A stretch of DNA of 64,000 bases from Leisingera daeponensis (lineage in GTDB: Bacteria > Pseudomonadota > Alphaproteobacteria > Rhodobacterales > Rhodobacteraceae), in contig NZ_JAHVJA010000008.1 of the NCBI RefSeq assembly GCF_019801465.1, positions 157,951-221,950 of the forward strand, given 5' to 3'. Of the stretch, positions 48,756 through 56,463 are shown one piece after another. The position numbers and the translations under genes were made by a program. Below the pieces are notes generated by a model. The model saw only the letters and a list, made by a program, of their open reading frames with translations. It did no database searches and was not told the origin of the DNA. Position 1 is the first letter of the stretch. Each line of letters begins with the position of its first letter.

Positions 48756-49012
48756 GTGTAGGGTTTCCGGTGCGCGCCAAATTGAAAACTGTGGCCGCGC
48801 GCCCCGGTGCAGTCAGCAGGCTCAGCACCGGGCGCGTAAACGCAGAGCCGGTGCGGCTTAAACCTGAGGCGGTAGGGCTAACGCGGTCCTGCCCCTTGGC
48901 GAGGGGCTGATAACCCCGCTTTCGCGGGTGAGAGCAAAAATATTCGTGTTATGTGGAGCGAGATCTAGGCTACTTCATGGCTGGAACCCCTTTTCGGCTG
49001 GCGCTGGTGGCG
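48756..49012. other. Untranslated leader with strong hairpins
   Basis: About 255 bases with no supported gene. A strong hairpin pairs 48798-48810 with 48825-48836 (CGCGCC.CCGGTGC and its complement, one bulge). A small one is at about 48916-48929. It is the leader of the late transcript, or part of the packaging site. Confidence 0.45.
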
Positions 49013-49052
49013 GCAAAGAAAACGCCCGCGCTGCTGCTGCAGGGCGGGCGTT
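49013..49052 (-). terminator. Terminator close after the late promoter
   Basis: Minus strand AACGCCCGC, 14-base loop, GCGGGCGTT, then TTTCTTT. It lies only about 30 bases after the predicted start point of the late promoter, so late genes would need antitermination. It could also terminate the upstream gene that ends at 49141. Confidence 0.8.
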
Positions 49053-49084
49053 GCCGTCTAGGCACACCTATAATCAATAGATAC

Positions 49085-49116
49085 ACCTTATAAGGTTGGG
49101 CGCCGGGTTTTGTCAA
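49085..49116 (-). promoter_or_regulatory. Late promoter overlapped by operator palindrome
   Basis: Minus strand TTGACA (49116-49111), 18-base spacer, TATAAG (49092-49087). The -10 region lies inside the perfect palindrome ACCTTATAAGGT (49085-49096), the same motif as in the control region at 56315. A repressor bound there should block it. Confidence 0.65.
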
Positions 49117-49140
49117 ACACTTTCCGAAAAGTGTACCGCG

Positions 49141-49839
49141 TTACGCATCCCAAGGCGTGGGTGCATCGCGCGCCACCAGTCCGAGAACACGGGCCATCAG
49201 CTCAAGATACACATCCGCCAGCGCGTTCAGCTTGGCAACATCGCGGCGATGGCCCGACCAGCCCGCGCCCTGCAGGATCGCCTTCATATCGGAACCATCC
49301 AGGCAGACCGCATCCATCAGCGCACGGGCCATGATCGGCTTGCGGGCGCCGCCGCCCTGAGTATTGGGCGCCAGAGCCACCCCTGCACGGTCCAGTGCCT
49401 TTTGCACCGTCGAGATCGTGTCCGCATAGCGGATCCGGGTTGTCACACCGCCGTCATTGGTGGCCGCGCCGCCATCCACCTTGCCGCCCTCAGCCGATGC
49501 GCCCGCCACCGATTCGACTTTCTCGACGGCATGAGCGTAAGCCTCAGCCGCAGCCCGGCGCGCGTCCCGCTCATCCATCCGGCGCAGCAAGGCTGGCATC
49601 CGCTGCCGGGTGGCCTGCACGCCCGGCGGCACCAGCTCAAAAGCTTCCTCCGCCCCGCCGTAGGTGGTTGGCGCCGGAGCGCTATCCTTGGCCTCGCACA
49701 GCTCTGCCGCTGCACGGGCCGGGCCGGGCGTGGCCCGCTCGCCGCTGCCGACACCCACAAGCGCCCGCCGCTGCGCCCGGTTGGTGATGATGGCGATATT
49801 GACCCGCTCCGCGATCAACCGCGCCGCTACATGGTTCAT
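49141..49839 (-). CDS. Regulator-like protein in the Q position
   Basis: 232 residues from the ATG at 49839 (AGGAATT upstream; a TTG two codons earlier is possible). Middle is Ala-rich helix; the C-terminal part has an HTH-like RALMDAVCLDGSDMKAILQGAGWSGHRRD. No known family is recognised. It is the last gene before the late promoter and terminator, where lambda carries the antiterminator Q; I therefore infer, weakly, a late regulator. Confidence 0.5.
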   Translation of the reverse strand: MNHVAARLIAERVNIAIITNRAQRRALVGVGSGERATPGPARAAAELCEAKDSAPAPTTYGGAEEAFELVPPGVQATRQRMPALLRRMDERDARRAAAEAYAHAVEKVESVAGASAEGGKVDGGAATNDGGVTTRIRYADTISTVQKALDRAGVALAPNTQGGGARKPIMARALMDAVCLDGSDMKAILQGAGWSGHRRDVAKLNALADVYLELMARVLGLVARDAPTPWDA

Positions 49840-49913
49840 GCTCAATTCCTCTGTTCAGCCACAAAATCTAGTGAAACGCCCCAGGTACGGCCACTATATA
49901 CGAGACGTGATGC

Positions 49914-49925
49914 ACCTTAAAAGGG
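49914..49925. promoter_or_regulatory. Operator-like palindrome
   Basis: ACCTTAAAAGGG, one change from the consensus ACCTTWWAAGGT. It lies about 80 bases upstream of the Q-position gene, close to a TATATA -10 candidate (49898-49893 on the minus strand). Confidence 0.5.
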
Positions 49926-49933
49926 GTTTCTTA

Positions 49934-50265
49934 GGGATCGCACCAAGGGATCAGGGATCAGGCAGGGACCACGCGCACCCCGGATCCCTGCGCCCGCGCC
50001 GTCGCTCAACCTCCTGATTTTCCTAGTCTTTGTTTTTCACTTAGGGATCATAGGGACCATTGGGATCAAGATTTCCGTACACACACAGGAAAGATAAACA
50101 CGCAAAAACGCGCACTCACACACATAGGGCAAGGCCCTCAAGGTTTGGTCCCTGTGATCCCTATGGTCCCGGATCTCGCGTAACGCGCTGATATTACTTT
50201 GCAAAAACCCGCACCCCTGAAATAGGCCACGTCCCGCCAAACCCGCGCCAAGTCCCTATGATCCC
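49934..50265. repeat. Iterated 9-bp repeats, direct then inverted
   Basis: GGGATC at 49934, 49947, 49954; GGGACC at 49965; then GGGATC, GGGACC, GGGATC at 50044, 50053, 50062 (9-bp period); GGTCCC, GATCCC, GGTCCC at 50147, 50156, 50165 (9-bp period); GTCCC and GATCCC at 50252 and 50260. The two triplets are inverted copies. May be a replication origin or a multi-site operator; the helicase and primase genes are just upstream of the leftward reading. Confidence 0.55.
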
Positions 50266-50417
50266 GCAGATCTGATTATTCCCTTCCCTTCCCACCTACC
50301 TATAGGGGTCTTAGGGGGCGAAGCGTGCAGCCGAAAAAGAGGGGTGCGGGGATCGCAAGGCAGAAAGAAGAGGCCGCCCCGGTAAGGGGCGGCCCAACAT
50401 AAGCGCATCTGCGCGCC

Positions 50418-50672
50418 TTAATGCTGCTGCTCAGCCCCGCGCAGAGCTTCCGAGGAACCGCCCGCGTAAGTGATGCGATAATCCTTGATCTGCTTTCGCC
50501 CGCAGCGCTGGCAACGCATCTTGGAGACGATTTCCCCAACGCTGGCCTGCGGGCCGCATCGGGCGATCAGATCCGAAACGGCAACCGGGGCCGCGTGATC
50601 GCAGGCCCCGCATTCAACATAGAGCTGATGATTGGGGATCACCCCCAGGCGCGTGCCGCCTCGCTTTAACAT
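50418..50672 (-). CDS. Small zinc-ribbon protein
   Basis: 84 residues with two CxxC pairs: CGACDHAAP and CQRCGRKQ, about 30 residues apart. The start ATG at 50672 has AAAGG seven bases upstream. No known family. Part of the leftward early run of genes after helicase. Confidence 0.6.
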   Translation of the reverse strand: MLKRGGTRLGVIPNHQLYVECGACDHAAPVAVSDLIARCGPQASVGEIVSKMRCQRCGRKQIKDYRITYAGGSSEALRGAEQQH

Positions 50673-50718
50673 GGCAGCCTTTTACCTAGCACCAGGCGCC
50701 CAGGAAAGAGCCCCAACC

Positions 50719-50880
50719 TCAAAATGGCATCTCATCAGGATCACGCACTGCGCTTGGCGTATCGGATCCGGGGCCCTGCCAGGGCAGTTGCCTATCCGTC
50801 GATTCCCTGTGGAGCCTCAGCAGAAGCGCATTTTGATCACACCTTAAAAGCTGAATTGCGCACTCAAAGGTGTTTCGCAA
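50719..50880 (-). CDS. Short open frame ending DEMPF
   Basis: Not detected as an annotated-length gene. A 53-codon frame with TTG start, ending VRDPDEMPF. The last part has coding-like codons; the first part is doubtful and no ribosome binding site is seen before TTG. The acidic-Pro-Phe end resembles the tip of SSB (this prophage's SSB ends DDDEIPF), by which SSB recruits partners. May be the remains of a gene. Confidence 0.3.
   Translation of the reverse strand: MRNTFECAIQLLRCDQNALLLRLHRESTDRQLPWQGPGSDTPSAVRDPDEMPF
50841..50873. promoter_or_regulatory. Operator-like pair upstream of the toxin-antitoxin genes
   Basis: ACCTTAAAAGCT at 50841-50852 and the half site CAAAGGTG at 50865-50872. 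It lies about 35 bases before the -35 box of the toxin-antitoxin promoter and on the other side of the leftward zinc-ribbon gene. Confidence 0.4.
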
Positions 50881-50905
50881 TCATTAAGCGCGCGACTCGC
50901 ACAAC

Positions 50906-50933
50906 TTGACAGGCACACTCAAGGCCCTATATC
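50906..50933 (+). promoter_or_regulatory. Promoter of the Doc-type toxin-antitoxin pair
   Basis: TTGACA (50906-50911), 16-base spacer, TATATC (50928-50933); about 95 bases before the antitoxin start. Strong match to sigma-70 consensus. Confidence 0.6.
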
Positions 50934-51028
50934 AGCCCACCTAACGCCCAGACCGTAACAAATTGTTCAGTCAATACTTGTTTACATGGGCTTTGGAGAG
51001 TGCTTGTATTCTCCTAGGAGTGAGAGAG

Positions 51029-51211
51029 ATGAACACCTGTAAACACATGGGCTGCCGGAATTGCAATTGCGGGCGCTTTAGCGCGCACCGTGTTGCAAAC
51101 GCGAATTTTGCCCCGAAGCAAAAGCCCAAGAAGGTTGTTCGCCGCGATCCGCTAAAGGCCGCCGCTCAGATTGAACAGCGGTTCAAGGAGACTATGCAGA
51201 TCCTGTCTTGA
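51029..51211 (+). CDS. Cysteine-rich small protein, putative Doc antitoxin
   Basis: 60 residues from the ATG preceded by AGGAG. The N-terminus has four close cysteines (CKHMGCRNCNCG), perhaps a metal site, then a basic linker (KQKPKKVVRRD) and a C-terminal helix AAAQIEQRFKETMQILS. Its stop overlaps the start of the toxin gene (TGATG). This is the position of an antitoxin. It does not look like Phd and has no (S/T)xxxE(G/N) motif, so its neutralising role is inferred from position only. Confidence 0.6.
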   Translation: MNTCKHMGCRNCNCGRFSAHRVANANFAPKQKPKKVVRRDPLKAAAQIEQRFKETMQILS

Positions 51212-51636
51212 TGTTCTCTTTAGCACCGGAGGAAGGCGTTGATATCGTCTTCCTCACCATTGAACAAATCGATTACTTCCATGAATTGGCGCTCAAAGAG
51301 GGCGGCCTTGCAGGCAACCTCAAAACGGATGATCTGAAATCTGCAATTGGCCGACCAATGACCGCGCATCACTTTGGCGGGATTTGCGACCTGCTCAATT
51401 TGGCCGCACGCTACTGGCACGGGATTTCCATTGCGCATGGATACTGTGACGCCAACAAGCGCACAGCCTTCATATCGGCCATCGCCTTTCTTGAGGCGAA
51501 CGGGATCGAGATCGACGAAAGTGTTTCATCTGGCGAGCCAGGCCGCTTCATTGAAGAACAGTTCCAAGCAGGCACGTTCACGGTAGAGGTGTTAGAGCAA
51601 TACCTGAGAACCCGCTGCCGCTGGATTGAGGAATAA
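51211..51636 (+). CDS. doc: Doc-type (Fic-fold) toxin
   Basis: 141 residues. The active-site motif is HGYCDANKRTA, matching HxFxDANKRTA of Doc, which phosphorylates EF-Tu in phage P1. FLTIEQIDYFHELALKEGGL at the start and FISAIAFLEANG after the motif are normal. Full length. The motif starts at about residue 75. It lies on the plus strand between leftward phage genes with its own promoter, so it is cargo. Substrate is not tested. Confidence 0.88.
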   Translation: MFSLAPEEGVDIVFLTIEQIDYFHELALKEGGLAGNLKTDDLKSAIGRPMTAHHFGGICDLLNLAARYWHGISIAHGYCDANKRTAFISAIAFLEANGIEIDESVSSGEPGRFIEEQFQAGTFTVEVLEQYLRTRCRWIEE

Positions 51637-51640
51637 GCCC

Positions 51641-53434
51641 TCAAACAACGGGATCATAACCGCCGCCAGCATCATATTTCGCTCGCGCATCTGCATCCTC
51701 GCGGTTCTGGATGAACTCAGCGCTCAGCCGGATCCCGCGATAGCCGGTATCGCTTACCTTGGCCGCGGTGAAACCCTTGCCCTCTGGCGTCTTGTGAAAC
51801 TTGGATTTGTCGCTCAGGTGCTTGGAAACGGTTTTTGAGGTCCAGGGATCCCCCTTGCCCGCATCCACATACCACCAATTAAAAGCGTCGATCAGCTCGC
51901 GCGAACGGGTGAACACGTCGGGATCCCCATCCACAACACAGCAGTTGTTGATAAACACAAGCATGGGATCGCTTTCCTCACGGTATTCCTCAGTTGCGTC
52001 CAGGATCTCTTGCGGGATTTGCAGGCCGTCAGTCAGCCATTTCTCAAGCCCTTCCAGCATCCAATTCAGGATGCCGGAGCGCTCCGCCCACAGCTTTTGA
52101 GGCAACAGCGGATCAACGTCCTCATCCGGGATTGACACAAGGAACGGAACCAGCAGCACCCGGCGCCAGATCCCCTTATCCGTGCCGCGGATCTCCGGCT
52201 TGTGGTTGCCGGAGATAGTCAGCTTGAACTCAGGCGTTACCTCAACAAATTCCTGCTGCATCCGGCGCACAAGGATTTCCTCGCCGCCCGTGATCGCCTT
52301 GATAAAGCCCTCTTTCAGCTTTTGGCCGCGCTCCGGCTCAGCGGCGCGCACCATGCGGGCGCCAGGAAGGCGCACCAGATCCGGCGTTGCATCTGAGCCC
52401 TTGCGCTGATCGGATCCAGCGAGGCTTTCAATCGGCACTGTGGTTGCATAGGCCGCCATCATCTTTGCGATCAGATCCACAATGGTAGACTTGCCGTTGC
52501 GACCCTCGCCATAGAAAAAGCACAGCTTTTGTTCAGTGGTCAGGCCGGTTAGGCAGTAGCCAAACCAGCGCTGCAGAAACTCGCGAAGCGCCGGATCCGG
52601 CTGGATCGAAATCAGGAATTCCTCAAAATCCGGGCACAGGGCATCCGGGTCGAATTCCACCGCCATCATCTTTGAAAGGTACTGATCCCGCGCGTGTTTC
52701 AGCACCTCGCGGATCAGCTTTTTCTTGCCGCTGCGCGGATCCATTTCAACCCGAAACCGGATCACGCCGGTTTCCGTGTTGATCATCAGCGGATCCTCAT
52801 TCAACCGGGTAAGCGGCTGGTAAAGGTCAACCTGCGCCTCGCGCATCATGTTGTTGATCGGGCCGGTGTTTCCGGCCGCCTTGGCGTGCGAATGATGGCC
52901 GCGGCGCAGGGCCGCCAGTTTCCTTTTCAGATCCTCGCTGCGCTCAACAACCTTTTCCAGATCGCGCAGCCGGGCCTTTTGTTCCTCAGAGCGATTGGAG
53001 GGCGTGACCGCTTTGATTTCGTCAACTTCCTCGCGGGCCTGATCGCCCGCCTCAACCTGCATCTGTTCCCATTCCTCAAGACGGATGTGCTGCGCCTCGC
53101 GGGTGATTTTACCGGAAACCTGCTGCGCAAGGCGGCGGGTTTCTAGCTGATCATCATCCTGTTCCCACAGCCGGTCTCTCCAAGTGAACCACGCGACCCG
53201 CGGCACAAACAGGCAGTCAGCGCCAAAATAGCTCTTGAACCGCTTGCCGTTGCCGTAGTCGTTCAGCGGGAAAACCGCGCATTCCTCCGCAAGGAGCTCA
53301 TCGGGATCATGGGCGGGATCGTATGGGCCGGCATCCTGAGGGGTGCGGGGATCCGGGCCAGGGCCATAGCCATCAGGATAGACCGGCTCAGCCCGGTCAA
53401 AGGCTGCGCGCACATCGTCGTATTGTCCGTTCAT
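51641..53434 (-). CDS. Phage D5/P4-type DNA helicase (primase-associated)
   Basis: 597 residues. The N-terminal half has coiled-coil parts. Walker A GEGRNGKST (about 308) followed by IVDLIAKMM, and NHKPEIRGTDKGIWRRVLLVPF, are typical of the D5/P4-like superfamily 3 helicases. It unwinds DNA in phage replication. The ATG overlaps the stop of the primase (ATGA). Confidence 0.85.
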   Translation of the reverse strand: MNGQYDDVRAAFDRAEPVYPDGYGPGPDPRTPQDAGPYDPAHDPDELLAEECAVFPLNDYGNGKRFKSYFGADCLFVPRVAWFTWRDRLWEQDDDQLETRRLAQQVSGKITREAQHIRLEEWEQMQVEAGDQAREEVDEIKAVTPSNRSEEQKARLRDLEKVVERSEDLKRKLAALRRGHHSHAKAAGNTGPINNMMREAQVDLYQPLTRLNEDPLMINTETGVIRFRVEMDPRSGKKKLIREVLKHARDQYLSKMMAVEFDPDALCPDFEEFLISIQPDPALREFLQRWFGYCLTGLTTEQKLCFFYGEGRNGKSTIVDLIAKMMAAYATTVPIESLAGSDQRKGSDATPDLVRLPGARMVRAAEPERGQKLKEGFIKAITGGEEILVRRMQQEFVEVTPEFKLTISGNHKPEIRGTDKGIWRRVLLVPFLVSIPDEDVDPLLPQKLWAERSGILNWMLEGLEKWLTDGLQIPQEILDATEEYREESDPMLVFINNCCVVDGDPDVFTRSRELIDAFNWWYVDAGKGDPWTSKTVSKHLSDKSKFHKTPEGKGFTAAKVSDTGYRGIRLSAEFIQNREDADARAKYDAGGGYDPVV

Positions 53435-54543
53435 TGCTCGCCGGGCCTCTTTATCATGTTGTTCAGATCTCCGCCGGGCACGGATGGCACGATATATGCG
53501 CTGAGGCCGGGGTTGATCCTCATTGCCCGCTTGGCGCAGGCTGTTAGTTGTGCTTGGGTCTGGCGAGGCTCGCTATCGCCATCCTTGATTAGCCAGAAAT
53601 CACTCACCGAGCAGGGCGGCACAAACGAGGGGCCGCCATCCATATCCGGTTCATCCGAGAACTTGCCGCCAATGCGCTTGCCCGACATGTTGCCGAGATC
53701 CACACCAGCCCAATAGCTCGCGCCCGGCAGGACGCCGCCAACCAGGGCGGTCAGGGTTGTCTCAATCCCTTCACCAGACACCAGCGAGGAACCGCAAGCG
53801 TTTCCGGTGAGGCGGATCGCGCCGCCCTGCTTTGATCCGCGCACCACCTTGGACGGCAGTTGCTCGCCATCGGGGGCAAAGATCTGCGCTTTGCCGCTAG
53901 GCTGATCCAGATCTATCCAAGTGCGATGCACCGCGCGCATCATGCCATCCGGGGCTTGCACCGCGGCCACCAGAACCGGTCCGGAATACAGTGTGTGGTT
54001 TCGCCTCTTGATCCGCTTCACATAGGGCAGATCCGGGATGAACCGGAAGCACTTGAAGGTGTGCGGCAGCAGCTCGAAATCCGGCACCCGGAAAGCAAGG
54101 TAATCCTCTGCCAGCGTGCCCCGGAAAGGCTCGCCCGCCTGCCAAATGCTGACCGCATCGCGGATTGCCCAGGCACGATAGCGCGCCTCATCTGCCTTAT
54201 CCTTTTTGCGCTGTTCCTCTTGTGCCTTCCGGCGGCGCTCGCGCTCAGCCGGGTCAATCTCTGCGCCGCGCTCGCCCTCAAGAACCTCAATCGCTTCCAT
54301 GAACGTGCAATCAAGCACGAGCTGCACAAGCCTGATGTGATCGCCCCCGCCGCATGACCGGCAGTTATAAACACCGCTTTTCAGATTGATCGAAAAGCGG
54401 TCATTGCCCCCGCACTTGGGGCACGGCCCGACACCCTCGCGCTTGCCGAATTTCACGCCAGCGAGCGGTGGCAGCTTGTCCAGAACCTCACGCATAGTAC
54501 GGTTGCGCGCATCATCAATGCGGGGATCATGCACCAGCGTCAT
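53431..54543 (-). CDS. CHC2 zinc-finger Toprim primase
   Basis: 370 residues. Zinc finger CPKCGG...CRSCGGGD (about 41-66), a coiled-coil with Lys/Glu (about 95-115), then VSGEGIETTLTA and IKDGDSE, the Toprim motifs that bind Mg. Makes primers for phage DNA synthesis. Coupled to helicase. Confidence 0.85.
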   Translation of the reverse strand: MTLVHDPRIDDARNRTMREVLDKLPPLAGVKFGKREGVGPCPKCGGNDRFSINLKSGVYNCRSCGGGDHIRLVQLVLDCTFMEAIEVLEGERGAEIDPAERERRRKAQEEQRKKDKADEARYRAWAIRDAVSIWQAGEPFRGTLAEDYLAFRVPDFELLPHTFKCFRFIPDLPYVKRIKRRNHTLYSGPVLVAAVQAPDGMMRAVHRTWIDLDQPSGKAQIFAPDGEQLPSKVVRGSKQGGAIRLTGNACGSSLVSGEGIETTLTALVGGVLPGASYWAGVDLGNMSGKRIGGKFSDEPDMDGGPSFVPPCSVSDFWLIKDGDSEPRQTQAQLTACAKRAMRINPGLSAYIVPSVPGGDLNNMIKRPGEQ

Positions 54544-54615
54544 GCGGGCACCTCAATCAATCAGAAATTCAGGGGGATTCGCTGGCAGACATATCCGCCA
54601 GCGAGGCGCTCAAAA

Positions 54616-55110
54616 TTAGAACGGGATTTCATCATCATCTATGTTGTGATTGCCGCCGCCGGATCCACCGCCATAGCCGCCGCCGGAGCTGCCACCGTAC
54701 CCGTCACCGGATCCACCACCATAGCCACCACCAGACCCGCCGCCCGAACCGCCATCCTGCCGCCGGTCAAGCATGGTGAGAACAGAGCCAAAGCCCTGCA
54801 GCACCACCTCAGTTGAATAGCGGTCCTGCCCGCTTTGGTCCTGCCATTTGCGGGTTTGCAGCTGACCCTCAATATAGACCTTGGACCCCTTACGCAGGTA
54901 TTGCTCCGCCACCCGCACAAGGCCCTCATTGAAGATGGCGACAGAGTGCCATTCCGTGCGCTCGCGGCGCTCGCCTGTGTTGCGGTCTTTCCAGCTTTCA
55001 GAGGTGGCAATCCGCATGTTGCAGACCTTGCCGCCGTTCTGAAACGTGCGCACCTCAGGATCCCGGCCTAGGTGGCCGATCAGCATGACCTTGTTGAGAG
55101 AACCCGCCAT
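54616..55110 (-). CDS. ssb: Single-stranded DNA-binding protein
   Basis: 164 residues. OB-fold [46 protein letters not shown] in the first 110; a Gly/Ser-rich linker; the acidic tip DDDEIPF. Binds ssDNA at phage replication forks. The upstream small gene overlaps its start (ATGA). Confidence 0.95.
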   Translation of the reverse strand: MAGSLNKVMLIGHLGRDPEVRTFQNGGKVCNMRIATSESWKDRNTGERRERTEWHSVAIFNEGLVRVAEQYLRKGSKVYIEGQLQTRKWQDQSGQDRYSTEVVLQGFGSVLTMLDRRQDGGSGGGSGGGYGGGSGDGYGGSSGGGYGGGSGGGNHNIDDDEIPF

Positions 55111-55397
55111 CAGATCGCACCCACAGCAAAGGCCACAGCCATAGCCGCATCAAACGACAGGATCACAGCGCCCGCCGGAGGGCGATCCCGCGCAGGGTTC
55201 AAAGGCAGGCTTGTCAGGTGCAGGGCGCCGGGTGTTACCGGCGGCAGGAACCCATTTGAAAGGCCCATTTTCGCCCAGCCGTCAATAACCTCGCGGCAAC
55301 CCAGGGCGCGGGCGAGATCCTTACCGTGATGCGTCTTGCCGCAACCATGCGGGCCGTGAACGATGATTGTGCGGTATTCGCGTGCTTCCTTAGACAT
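55110..55397 (-). CDS. Small P-loop protein
   Basis: 95 residues from ATG 55397 (AAGGAA upstream). [15 protein letters not shown] is a Walker A motif near the start, with no clear Walker B. No family recognised. Position between ssb and a zinc-ribbon protein suggests a replication role. Confidence 0.55.
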   Translation of the reverse strand: MSKEAREYRTIIVHGPHGCGKTHHGKDLARALGCREVIDGWAKMGLSNGFLPPVTPGALHLTSLPLNPARDRPPAGAVILSFDAAMAVAFAVGAI

Positions 55398-55681
55398 TAT
55401 GAAATTCCTTGTGTAGCAGGGGAAACAAGCGCGCTTTTGCGCGACCAGAGGGGGCAGGACACCGCGTTGCGCGGGCCATCCACTTTGACTTGCCGGGTCG
55501 CGCAGGGCTGCGCCTTTGCCCGGATCTCCGCATCCGGCGGAAAGCTTGAACAGGTGCCGCAGATCCGTTGCAGACCAATCGGACAATTCGGCATCTTGGG
55601 ATCCCGCCGCGGATCGCGGCGCACCAGACGCCGCCCGCCAGCAGAGAAATAAGTTTGGTCAGGCTTTGGCATTGACGCCAT
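55397..55681 (-). CDS. Small cysteine-containing phage protein
   Basis: 94 residues. Two Cys pairs: CPIGLQRICGTC and CATRQV...SCPLW. Its stop overlaps the P-loop ATG (TAATG), which supports translation. It overlaps the neighbouring upstream gene in another frame by 23 bases. Function unknown. Confidence 0.5.
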   Translation of the reverse strand: MASMPKPDQTYFSAGGRRLVRRDPRRDPKMPNCPIGLQRICGTCSSFPPDAEIRAKAQPCATRQVKVDGPRNAVSCPLWSRKSALVSPATQGIS

Positions 55682-55928
55682 CCTGCAGGCTCACACCGCC
55701 CTTGCCCTCAATTCGTCCTTGGCGGGCAATCTTGCCCCGCACAACGGGCTTGGGCGACGGCAGGACGCCGGGACAATCACGGCACAAAACCAAATGACTG
55801 CGCAGCAGCTCAGTTGCCATCTTTTCCAGCGATACCGGAGCAAGGCCGTTCTGAATGGCGAAAACACGCGCAATATGCGCAATCTCTTTGCGCTCCTTGT
55901 CGTTCAACGTCAGGGTGATCTCATGCAT
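55659..55928 (-). CDS. Small phage protein, possible DNA-binding
   Basis: 89 residues from the ATG at 55928. The first 45 residues (EITLTLNDKERKEIAHIARVFAI) look like a ribbon-helix-helix or similar regulator. A basic tail follows (VVRGKIARQGRIEGKGG). Start overlaps the stop of the upstream gene. Confidence 0.5.
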   Translation of the reverse strand: MHEITLTLNDKERKEIAHIARVFAIQNGLAPVSLEKMATELLRSHLVLCRDCPGVLPSPKPVVRGKIARQGRIEGKGGVSLQDGVNAKA

Positions 55929-56274
55929 TTTCACACTCCGCATTCTCTGCGATGGTTTCCCGCCAATCGGGGAAACGCTCATCCAGCTTGGCGCAGACGC
56001 GATCCGTGTAAGCCCGCACATCCTGAGGGGTTACGGGCGGCAGAACTTTCCCTTTTTCCGCGGCCTGTTTGCGCAAAAAATCCTCAACCGCATTGGCGCG
56101 GGACAGCCGCAAGTCCTTGCTGTGCCCCTTCATAAACCGGCCAACCGCGTTAATGCCGCCAGTTGCGCCAGAGACAACTTGAGCGGGAAGCTCCAAGTCG
56201 GTGACAGCGCACAAAAGCCAACCGCGAAACACGGCAGGGGGCGGGAGATCCGCCAAAATTCCTTGTTCCTTCAT
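55921..56274 (-). CDS. First gene of the early leftward operon, HTH-like
   Basis: 117 residues. The start has GAGGGAGC upstream. The middle VSGATGGINAVGRFMKGHSKDLRLSR may be helix-turn-helix; the rest has helices with charge. Function unknown. It is next to the early promoter and operator (56307-56334), so it is likely made first after derepression and may be a Cro-like or replication-start protein. Confidence 0.5.
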   Translation of the reverse strand: MKEQGILADLPPPAVFRGWLLCAVTDLELPAQVVSGATGGINAVGRFMKGHSKDLRLSRANAVEDFLRKQAAEKGKVLPPVTPQDVRAYTDRVCAKLDERFPDWRETIAENAECENA

Positions 56275-56306
56275 GGTGCTCCCTCACAAAACAAACACTA
56301 TATGTA

Positions 56307-56334
56307 TCCATAACACCTTTAAAGGTTCGGTCAA
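56307..56334 (-). promoter_or_regulatory. Early lytic promoter with operator in the spacer
   Basis: Minus strand TTGACC (56334-56329), 16-base spacer, TATGGA (56312-56307). The perfect palindrome ACCTTTAAAGGT (56315-56326) fills the spacer, so a repressor there would block RNA polymerase. Confidence 0.65.
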
Positions 56335-56398
56335 CCCGGCAAGCGCACCTTATTAAGGGTAATCCCTACTTGAAGTTGCCAACCCCACCTTTAAATGT
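56315..56398. promoter_or_regulatory. Repressor operator cluster between divergent genes
   Basis: Three sites: ACCTTTAAAGGT (56315-56326, perfect), ACCTTATTAAGGGT (56347-56360, imperfect), ACCTTTAAATGT (56387-56398). Centres are 33 and 39 bases apart. The third site overlaps a -10-like TAAATG for the rightward repressor gene. Confidence 0.65.
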
Positions 56399-56463
56399 TA
56401 GCCATTCGTTAGAGGGCGACAGCCCAACCACTCGAAAAGTTTGAATTGATTAGGTAAAAACAA

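Larger units (their letters stand above)
49840..50417. other. Long non-coding region with 9-bp iterated repeats
   Basis: About 580 bases without a supported gene. Repeated GGGATC/GGGACC in tandem at 49934-49970 and 50044-50067, then the inverted GGTCCC/GATCCC at 50147-50170 and 50251-50265. Period 9 bp where tandem. See the separate entry. Confidence 0.6.
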
